Below are positions 56,277 through 64,000 of a stretch of 64,000 bases of DNA, piece after piece (the stretch's first letter is position 1; every line of letters starts with the position of its first letter). The notes below the pieces were generated by a model that had not been told where the DNA came from, ran no database searches, and saw only the letters and a program-made list of their open reading frames with translations. Position numbers and translations under genes: made by a program. This DNA is from Thozetella sp. PMI_491 (Eukaryota > Ascomycota > Sordariomycetes > Chaetosphaeriales > Chaetosphaeriaceae), in the NCBI GenBank assembly GCA_021432635.1, contig MU270036.1, forward strand, positions 522,182 through 586,181, given 5' to 3'.

Positions 56277-56920
56277 GTCTATCTATAAGCTGTACTTAGC
56301 CCCCTGGGCATAGTGGAGAGGTGTAGGCTAGTCTATCAGTATTAGCTCTAGTTCTTGGAGAGAAACATAGCGGATAGGCGGGGACATTACGCGGGATGGA
56401 TTCCGGATCTTACTTTTCCATCAAATAACTGTCGTTCCCGTAGTTAAATAGTTAAAATTAAATATCCTAGCTCCTGCGTCACATATACTGCTCTATGAAA
56501 AAACTTAGCTCTATGAATGATTGCATGACACATGGATCAGTTTTTTTTTTCAGACGATAGGACCCAAGAACTGTTAATTGCCCTAACCACAACAAAGCTA
56601 ATAAGTTTAATTCAAGCTTCGTTGCCATTCACAAGTCGAAAATCATTCCGTGCCTACCGTTATGTGGCGTAGTGGTATTAACTGGGCATATGAATCTGGT
56701 TAAGGCTTACTTGAAATGCTTCTGTTGTTTTCAACGCCTGATATTTTGGCTGAGTGTCGCACTAGAACTGCGTGTAAACACAATTATCCGAGTTCTTTAT
56801 CATCCCAATACATGTAAATCATTTATTTACTGCTCAAGATAGCCCTCTATATGCACGATATAAGTATGAACATGACCAGCATCTTTGCAGCTGAGCAAGA
56901 ATATTTAAATGTTACAGCAA
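56277..56920. other. intergenic, AT-rich
   Basis: No coding sequence. AT-rich, with a T10 run at about 56540. Nothing else recognised. Confidence 0.5.
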
Positions 56921-58180
56921 ATGCTCTACCGCGAGCTCCTCAAGATGGCCGAGTGCTACCAGCAATCGTATATCACCGTCGCCGCAACGAATAGCTCCAT
57001 AGAGCATAGCCTAGTCCCTTAGAGACCGCCGCTACCGCCGCTCGTCCGTCTCTCGTATGGGGCAAGGCTGAGACGCAGCACGGGTACTTTTACGTGCAGG
57101 AATTCAACCACGGAAACAAGGAGCAGTACACCAGGAGCGTGGAAGAGAGCGAGCTGCTCATCAGAGGGTGGGTCTTCTAGGAATGGACGGTGAGCCGTTG
57201 AATCGTATGCTTCATGCGGACCGGGTTTGTAGTACAGTGCCAGGAGGCCCTCCCGCGGCACGAGAGGGGTGGCCCAATAATCAATCCCCATGATCCCGAT
57301 CCAAATCGCCTGTTCCTCAAGACGTAGATAAGCTTCGACTTTTCTTCGCTCCTCTTCGTGTGTATCGCCTGGGATGTCATGGTGGGAGCATACTCCGGCC
57401 TGTAGCTTACAAAGCTCGAGCACGGTCGCTTAGTCGCGCTAGCAGGAATTGCCCAGGAGGTGATCGACGTGCTTACCGACATGTACTCTAATCCAAGAAA
57501 GATGAAGAGGAGGACGTGGAAGATCGACTCCCTTGGTACGCGGCCGGCCACTGGATTTACAATCTGTACAACAGTCTTCTCTTGGAGCATGTCGGAGCAG
57601 CCGTTCCATCTAAGATCACAGACTTGCCGACTTGGTCGTGAGCTTCACTCCCCAGCAGGTGAGGTGGATACAGAGACAGGCTAGCCAGGAGGAGACATTC
57701 AAGCTAATTGCTCTAGAGACGGCTGACGGCAGCAAGTACCCATGGCGGTCTATTGCCCCAACTCGAGCCGAAGACGTCCATTCGAATCCATTTGGAATCA
57801 CCTTTCGATTTGCAAAGCTTGTTCTACAGGCGCGCATGCAGCTAGTTCTCCTTCCCGAACGCTTCACCGACGAAGACGATGGGAAGATCGCGGCGAAGTT
57901 TGCTAAATGCAGCCCCAGCCCGTCCTGGCAGCGCTGGAGGAAGGAGCATTCCGCCCTCAAATCTACCAACATCACCAGCTGGGTATCCCTGGATGACACA
58001 GAACTCCCAGACGATATTGTCGACCACCAGGATCCGGAGATTTACGCCATGAACGTGGCGATGAGTAACCCAGTCCGAGGCACACGCAGCCTAGGGCTTG
58101 GCTACCTAGGACTCCGATCCCCTGTCTTCAAGATCCTGCTTCTTAGGCCGTCCGCTCGGTGCCAGGGATGCTACGAGTGA
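56921..58180 (+). pseudogene. decayed HET-domain (heterokaryon incompatibility) gene
   Basis: HET signatures appear in order on the plus strand. LLKMAECYQQSYITVAATNS (56939-57000) matches the K.ADIY..AY.TIAA motif. RGWVF*EWTVSR*I (57165-57215) matches RGW.LQE..LS.R. RLVALAGIAQEV (57425-57460) and WYAAGHWIYNLYNSLL (57535-57580) follow, then LPTWS*AS (57623-57645), the PTWSWAS hallmark. Stops replace Gln, Arg and Trp at these conserved places (TAG for CAG, TGA for CGA, TGA for TGG). The tail is open to 58180. Intact HET proteins trigger cell death on non-self fusion. This copy is a relic. Confidence 0.65.
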
Positions 58181-58992
58181 GCCGGTATGGGAATGTTGTT
58201 TGGGAAAGAGATCGAGAGGGGCTTCAAAGACGCGCTAGAGCAAGAGGTCCACCTCGTATAGGCGGTCGGGGAAACATTACACACCGCGAGAGCTGAGCAG
58301 CGGGTGCCGTGCGGGAATGCCGACGGCAACAACAACGCCAAGAGCACGGTGCCTCCCGGGGGAGGATTGCGCGGTGTCGGCCGCCGTGACGTCGCCTCAA
58401 ACTAGCCCTCGGGACATTCAGCCTCGGCCCAGCGATTTGCAGCCATATTTATAGCCACCGGCGGACGCCAGTTGTGCAGCGCAATAGGGGGTTACCATAT
58501 GCGATCCGAGTTTCAGGGACCGTGGATTGGCCCGGCTGGGGCAGTGGCCACGGCTCAAAACACCGCTGCCGCGTTGTTATTCCCCGGCCGCTTTTATCCA
58601 GATTACCACCACCGCCGACCGTGCCTCTCCTGGTTCCTGGATCATTCTCCCTCGCAGCGAGATGACGCCGCGATTCTGTCGGACTTCCCCATTGATCCAG
58701 CATAAGCCGTGTGTCCCTCCATCGGGATGTGGTGGGCCTGGGCTGTCAGATTGGCTGAACTGTCGCCCGATGCGGGAACGACGATGCGCTCGCCATTACG
58801 TATCTCCTTACTGGTTCACCAGCAACCCCTCACGTAGACGCTGCTCCGGGGCTTGCCGCGTCCCGAATTTGCTGGTATTCTACCCCCGGAGTCGATGCTT
58901 GTCCTGAGATAAGAACCGGGAATGCCCCTGGCTGATGCTAAGCTCTTCCTCTCTAGAATCCCCGGAAACCGGCAGCCACCCCTAGCTCGAAC
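58181..58992. promoter_or_regulatory. upstream region of the AA8 cytochrome gene
   Basis: About 810 bp, GC-rich from 58270 on. Overlapping open frames have no domain. No specific site is named. Confidence 0.35.
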
Positions 58993-60320
58993 ATGGGTGT
59001 GAGGACGTTTGCTCTGTTTGCCCTCAGCGGGACCCAGCTATTTGGGGCCCTGGCCGCTGCGGTCGAGAAGAGGCAGGATGTGACGCACAAGTACTGCCCG
59101 GGGGGGACCAACATCTGCTTCTCTGAGACTCAGGCCAACGATATCACGTTCCGTATCGCCATCCCGGATGTGCAATCGGCGCCTTTTGATATCCTCCTCC
59201 AGGTTGTCGCGCCAATATCCACGGCGGGATGGGCCGGCATCGGCTGGGGTGGCAAGATGGCAAACAACCCGCTAACCGTGGGCTGGGCGAACGGCAATGG
59301 CGTTGTCGTCTCTTCTCGGTGGACAACGTGAGTTATAGTTTCCTTTCATTCCGTCTTGAGCATCATATACTGACGATGAGCTCTAGTGGGCACACACAAC
59401 CGCAGCCGTATACGGGGGCTACGTACACAGTCCTGCCTTCCGCGCACACCAACGCTACGCATTGGCACCTCGATGTGCTCTGCACGGGCTGCAGCCAGTG
59501 GGGCACCACGTCTCTTAATCCCAACGGAGTGAACACGCTTGCTTGGGCCAAGTCTAGCAAGTCGGTTCAGACGGCGGCGAGCAACTCGAGCGTGTTCGGA
59601 TACCACGACGGCAGGGGAACTTTTGGCCACGACTTTAGCACCGCCAAGATCCCGCAAGGTGTATTTGACGCGCTTGTATATGACATCGGTAACCCCAGCA
59701 CGGCATCTACCACGTCCAAGGTGCAGTCTCATGCCGAACCCCCGTCCTCGGCGGGAGGATCATCAGCGGCCAACCCCCCAAGCTCAGCCCAGTCATCAGT
59801 TGTAACGAGGGTGACAACTCTGTCGCAGCCTCAGCAGCCCACACCTTCAACCCCCGTCGTCCAGACCAGTGTGGTGACTTTGCCGCACACGACACCTCCT
59901 ACCAGATCTGGCGGGGAGGACAGCCCGGTGACGCGAACAACTATCATTACAAAGCAGCCATCGCCCTCACCCACCCCGTCGGCGGTCACGATATGGATCA
60001 CGGAGCCTGACGATGGCGAGCCCGTCGCATTTACGCAGCCTCCCGGCGCCGGCAGTGGCGGTGTTGTCACAGTGACGGTCACAAGCGTTCTCGCACCAGG
60101 TGCTGTCACGCCCGGTCCGCTCGGCCCATGGGGAAACGGACCGCCACCTTGGGCGTCGTCGGGTGCTTTGCCGCCGTGGGGAACTTCTGGACCACCCCCT
60201 TGGGCGACGGCCGGTGTACCACCTATAGTTATCCCGCCAATCATCGGCAAGGGCAAGGGGAAGGGGAAAGGCCCCCCAGGTCGGCCTGTGGCGGCTGAGA
60301 ATCCGGAACAAGGTGCATAG
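58993..60320 (+). CDS. secreted AA8-type (cellobiose dehydrogenase-like) cytochrome b protein with proline-rich tail
   Basis: Exons 58993-59327 and 59387-60320 give 422 residues. Signal peptide 1-22, a KR at 26-27, then a CDH-type cytochrome/DOMON domain to about residue 220: YCPGGTNICF, GWGGKM with heme-ligand candidate Met89, DVLCTGC, and YHDGRGTFGHD with heme-ligand candidate His185 or His193. A long Ser/Thr/Pro linker follows, then PPPW-type repeats (about 340-395) and a GKGKGKGKG tract. No flavin domain is attached, so it is a free electron-transfer cytochrome. Known relatives feed electrons to lytic polysaccharide monooxygenases or reduce iron. No hydrophobic C-terminal GPI signal is seen in this model. 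Confidence 0.85.
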
Positions 60321-60894
60321 TGAGTTTGGCGGTCTAAGCCGTGAGGCGATGACGCAGGAGGTGAGCCATAAGGTACAAGTAATAAGGAGAAGAAGCAACG
60401 GAGGAGTCGTAACATGTAAATTTGACGAGTCATGCATAATATTCAGATTCCTATCAATCAGAGCACTGAACAGACATCATATCCACGGGAATATATGGAA
60501 AATGGTCACGATATGACTACCTAGGGTGGTCCTATGCGTCTATCCGCTGCTAGTATTCTATGCAATATCAAACTACTACTCATCAGAATGCTGGCTTTCG
60601 CCCCTCGTTAGAGGTGTCAAAGAGCTTTTTTCGAAACGAAAGGTTATAAATGTAAAGATCATTTTAAAAGAGATGTACATGATAAATTTAATCCTATGGC
60701 CGTAAGTATTAGGCGCTGAATAGTTCCGCCATTGGCTGGCATAAGGCAATCATCTTATTTCTTGACCAAGTTCACCTCCTTTCGATGCCCAGCTACTTAA
60801 TACCGAAGCTGAACGAGCATGAAAGCAAGAGCACTGGTTAAACATGACCAATAGGGGCAATATTCTTAGAAGTATAGGCGAGGTAACAAATCGT
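60321..60894. other. intergenic between convergent genes
   Basis: AT-leaning 3' flanks. No gene or RNA recognised. Confidence 0.5.
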
Positions 60895-61443
60895 TTAAAC
60901 AATATCGATGTCAGCGCCCAGACTATCCTGTCCAGCTACTCCAGGTACCTCTGTAAGAATGAAGAAGGTAGGGGGGCCAGTGTAGGTGAAAACCCCGTCC
61001 CCAAGATGTTCAAGATACTTTGCCAAGATTTCCCCGCTAAAGGCTAAGTAAATGGTGTCTAGGAAATCGAGCTGGTAGTTATGGGTGTCGTTGTTTTTTC
61101 CGAATCGGAATTTGAATGTGTCATTCAGACAATGCGCCCAGACTCCAGGCGCAATTTCGCCTAGGCCAGTGAATTTGCACTCAGATACCTCTCCGGACCC
61201 CAGAGCGGCCGAAAATGACAGGCTATAAGTCAAGGTAAGTAGCTGTTAGATGAAAAGTGCTTTTACAGCTACGGGACTGGTATGCAAGGTCGATTAAGAT
61301 GAAGGTTGTGATTCTTACTCGCAGCCCATTTCCTTAGAGCAGGTGGCATTAAAGTTATCCACAAACACTTTTACCTGAGCGGCCCCTCTATTAACGAGGT
61401 ACGTCGAAATCATGACGAGTATTGAGCCGAAGTTGACCTTCAT
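60895..61443 (-). CDS. small secreted protein, family unknown
   Basis: Exons 61443-61319 and 61222-60895 (96-nt intron) give 150 residues. The TATAG acceptor keeps phase, joining MGC to DLSFSAALG. Residues 1-21 (MKVNFGSILVMISTYLVNRG) are a signal peptide. The mature protein has four cysteines, Asn-linked sites and a beta-rich look (WAHCLNDTFKFRFG, YQLDFLDTIYLAFSG). I recognise no named family. It is a candidate extracellular or effector-type protein. Confidence 0.7.
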
Positions 61444-62295
61444 TATGAGATGGTTTGTCAGTGCGTCTGATGAAGTAGTGAAAGATACGAGTAGTTGGTA
61501 GTGTAGGTGCTTGCTAGCCCCATTTTCTCCATAGCTGGTTGAAAAACTAGCTATATATACTCGTGCGGCCGCCAGCCCTCGCGCATCGTATAGATCATCC
61601 AGCTGGCGCAAGGGAGGCTACATATTCTGTAGAAAAAAAAAGACAAGAGCGTCATGAAATACCAACTAGAAAAAATAGTGGGCCGTGTGACCATTTCCTC
61701 GTGGGAAGATGGTCTGACAACTGCTGGATTTCGCAAATCCCGTCGATCCTAGACGGGGCCTCATCTTCATCTGGCACTGCTCTTGGTCGACATCTGACAT
61801 ATAATCAAGGCTGAATGCTGTCCGACTTCGGAAAATAATGTTTGTATGGTCCGGACTCCAGGTTGTGCTACATACAATATACCTCTGATGCAGTTGCGGA
61901 CGCTTGTATGATCAACCGAGTACTTACAGATGAGAGCTGACTTGAAACTTCCAGATACGCTTAAAGGCGGTGGCTGGCCAGTTTTTAGCCAAATACTGGA
62001 TCTATGGGTTACCTTGACCCTCTGCCCTCGGGCATCCGGCCGAATGCCTAACATTACTAGTGCTTTGCTTGTCTCACAACTTCGATTTTTAAATCATCTA
62101 GAGAAGAAGGCCGAGACGAAGCAACTTGAGTGATCATCTAAAGTACAGGGCCACAGCCTAATAGCTCTACACAGCCCTCGCGAGGAAATACTCTCACGTA
62201 GCCATCTGCAAAAATAAGGCTTTAGAAGGGTTGTATTATCATTATTCCATATCTTCTGTTCGTTTTAGTAATTGTAATGGAACAGTTTGGAGATA
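61444..62295. other. intergenic, promoter of the small secreted gene and 3' flank of the MFS gene
   Basis: Short frames on both strands with no domain. Nothing else recognised. Confidence 0.5.
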
Positions 62296-63858
62296 CTAGC
62301 ACTTGACACCAAGTTTCCAGCCCCCCTTGAACACTCTAGTAGCCACCAGTAGAGCTAGACACGCCGTGGCCAGGACCCCCGTATAGATTTGCGCTCCCGT
62401 GAAGGACCCCCCATTCGCGCTCTGGATTGCACCTCCTAGAGGTGATCCCGTGAGGGCAGAAATAGATATAAGGCTGAACGCCATACCTAGCCTCGTCCCT
62501 GTCATATTTATCTGTGTGGTAATGCTCGTGATTGTCCCCGGGAAGAGACATTGAAACGCGGCTTGAGCCATTCCATAAAACACAGTAAAGACATAGAAGC
62601 CCGGTACATCTTTGACAGCCAGCCAGCACCATGTCACCAGGCAGGTAGCGACAGTGATGGGCAAAATGATATTTAAGGGGCCGAAGCGATCCGCCAGCAT
62701 GGGCGGGATCACCCGGGCGATGGTCCCCACGCCGTTGATGAGGATAACGAGGATAGAGGCCGAGCTGTAGGATAGGCCAAGCTGTTCTGTGCCGAAGGAG
62801 GCAATCTGCACGTCATCAGCAAAGCAACAGAGAGAAACCAGGTAGGTCAAGGCAGAGAGCATGCTTACGTAGTAGAAGACAAAATACATGCCCATGCACT
62901 GGGCAAATACAGAGAGCACAAAGCACAAGTACACAGGCTCACGGAATGCTGACCAGTCCACAATGGGGCCCGACTTCCTCGGCGGCAGCCGTGGGCGCAT
63001 GAATGCGAGGGCCAGCGAGAGCAAGCCTAGATTTAAAAAGGCTAGGACCCGGGCTGTCCAGGCGAACCCCAGCTTCGGCAGTAGCTCGCGCGCGAGGACG
63101 GGGTAGATCATACCGCCGACTGCATTGCCTGTGGTGGCCAGCCCTAGGGCGGTGGCGCGGTGCTTGTCGAAGTAGGTGGCAACGAGGGCTAGCGACGGCG
63201 TAAAAAAGATGCCACCGCCAAGCCCGGACAGCACCCCCTGGGTGAGCATCAGGTGCCAGTACTGTGTCGAGACGCTCATCAGAAACATGCCAAGGATCTG
63301 GAACAAGACCCCCACGGCGAAGGTGGGCAAGAAGAGGCCGGCGTCGAGCATGCGGCCCGAGAAGGCGCCCATCAGGAAGGTCAGGAACACCTGTACGGAG
63401 CCGATCCATGAGATGGTCGACGGCGGGTAGGGCAGCGTGGCCGTGTAGTAGGTCTGGAAGGCACCGAACGAGTTGACATAGCCCCAGGTTGTGAAGATGA
63501 CGATCCACCCCATGGCTACCTGCGTCCAGGCCTTGAAGCCGCCGTCCGGGGGCGGCGGCGGCTCGGGCCACGACCGCGTGGTCAACCGCGAGGCCACTTG
63601 GGAGAGGACATTGCTGGTGGCCCTCTTGATCTCGCCGGATGCGCGGACGTGGAGCCTCTCCTTCCGCGACGGAACCTTGATGGATTCACGCTCGTTCTCG
63701 TCCATGACCGTCTCGATGGCATCGTCATCGTAGTCGTCTTCGTCGTGGGAATGAGCCGTGTTCGAGGGGCTCAGGTTCGTTACTTCGTGGGCCTCTTTTT
63801 CGCTATGTGCCTCCTTCTCGTCCCGCGAGAGAGGCTCATCATTGTTGTTGCTGCTCAT
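62296..63858 (-). CDS. MFS transporter, monocarboxylate (MCT/SLC16-like) type
   Basis: ATG at 63858. Exons 63858-62869 and 62805-62296 give 499 residues. The 63-nt intron (62868-62806, GTAAGC...GCAG) has no stop, so retention would add 21 residues between segments 7 and 8. The N-terminus is long, charged and cytosolic (about 110 residues, with an acidic DEDDYDDDA run). The family motif PPPPPDGGFKAWTQVAMGW opens segment 1, and GLGGGIFFTPSLALVATYF marks segment 4-5. Fungal members import monocarboxylates or riboflavin (Mch-type) at the plasma or vacuolar membrane. The substrate is not decidable here. Confidence 0.9.
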   Translation of the reverse strand: MSSNNNDEPLSRDEKEAHSEKEAHEVTNLSPSNTAHSHDEDDYDDDAIETVMDENERESIKVPSRKERLHVRASGEIKRATSNVLSQVASRLTTRSWPEPPPPPDGGFKAWTQVAMGWIVIFTTWGYVNSFGAFQTYYTATLPYPPSTISWIGSVQVFLTFLMGAFSGRMLDAGLFLPTFAVGVLFQILGMFLMSVSTQYWHLMLTQGVLSGLGGGIFFTPSLALVATYFDKHRATALGLATTGNAVGGMIYPVLARELLPKLGFAWTARVLAFLNLGLLSLALAFMRPRLPPRKSGPIVDWSAFREPVYLCFVLSVFAQCMGMYFVFYYVSMLSALTYLVSLCCFADDVQIASFGTEQLGLSYSSASILVILINGVGTIARVIPPMLADRFGPLNIILPITVATCLVTWCWLAVKDVPGFYVFTVFYGMAQAAFQCLFPGTITSITTQINMTGTRLGMAFSLISISALTGSPLGGAIQSANGGSFTGAQIYTGVLATACLALLVATRVFKGGWKLGVKC

Positions 63859-64000
63859 GGTGCACAGGGCTACTACTCGTCTGCTGAAACAATAGCTTGA
63901 ATGGGGCCATTGGAGTTGCCGTCCAGAAAATTAGGCAAATATGTAAGACGAGAAGGAGAAAGAGAGCGAGAGAAAACGTGAGCGTCTAGGCCGGGCCGGC

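Noticed and set aside
57632-58180. Open frame of 182 codons as an independent gene
   Set aside because: It has no ATG near its beginning and continues the reading direction of the HET relic just after the PTWSWAS-like site, so it is more likely the relic's tail.
1-64000. CRISPR array, operon or prokaryotic features
   Set aside because: Spliceosomal introns throughout and a fungal gene set; no spaced short repeats of CRISPR type were seen.

Overview
This window is nuclear DNA of a filamentous ascomycete (Pezizomycotina). Genes carry many short introns of about 45-115 nt with GT...AG ends and CTNAC-like branch points. The gene families are typical of that group: Zn2Cys6 regulators, Dal5-type and monocarboxylate-type MFS carriers, a Clr5-ankyrin protein, an NB-ARC/TPR NOD-like receptor, a HET-domain relic, a neprosin-like protein and an AA8 cytochrome protein. 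Several decayed genes carry stops that fit C-to-T or G-to-A change, which suggests RIP or ordinary decay. I rebuilt exon structures by eye from splice signals and frame closure. They are models, not transcript evidence.

Layout. 0-0.6 kb: start of a sugar transporter that runs off the left edge. 2.2-4.1 kb: secreted GH43 hydrolase. 5.0-15.4 kb: a compact metabolic cluster made of an NTF2/FMO fusion monooxygenase, a CMD-like protein, a Zn2Cys6 regulator, an SDR and an allantoate-type MFS carrier. 17-25.4 kb: two large recognition-type genes side by side, Clr5-ankyrin and hydrolase/NB-ARC/TPR. 26-31 kb: second Zn2Cys6 regulator and second Dal5-type carrier with nine introns. 31.4-32.0 kb: a long-TIR foldback (MITE-like) element. 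32-40.4 kb: HSL-type esterase, C-5 sterol desaturase (ERG3), DUF5672 membrane protein and BAHD-type acyltransferase. 41-47.8 kb: DUF6536-like pseudogene, metallophosphoesterase, broken nucleotidyltransferase-fold gene and a small membrane protein. 49-56.3 kb: a gene-poor, AT-rich stretch with three secreted proteins, one neprosin-like, and relics. 56.9-58.2 kb: HET relic. 59-64 kb: AA8 cytochrome protein, a small secreted protein and a monocarboxylate-type MFS carrier.

The strongest candidate for an undescribed system is the 5.0-15.4 kb cluster. A motif of about 22 bp (GGGGA..ACT...ACTCCGG) occurs once in the shared FMO/CMD promoter (7284-7305), once upstream of the regulator (8939-8960) and once in the shared SDR/MFS promoter (13132-13152). 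Three promoters therefore cover all five genes, which suggests one autoregulated regulon: uptake (MFS), oxidation (FMO), redox change (SDR) and a CMD-type step, run by the local Zn2Cys6 factor. The substrate is not known from sequence. It is probably a small carbonyl or aromatic compound, and that part is inference.
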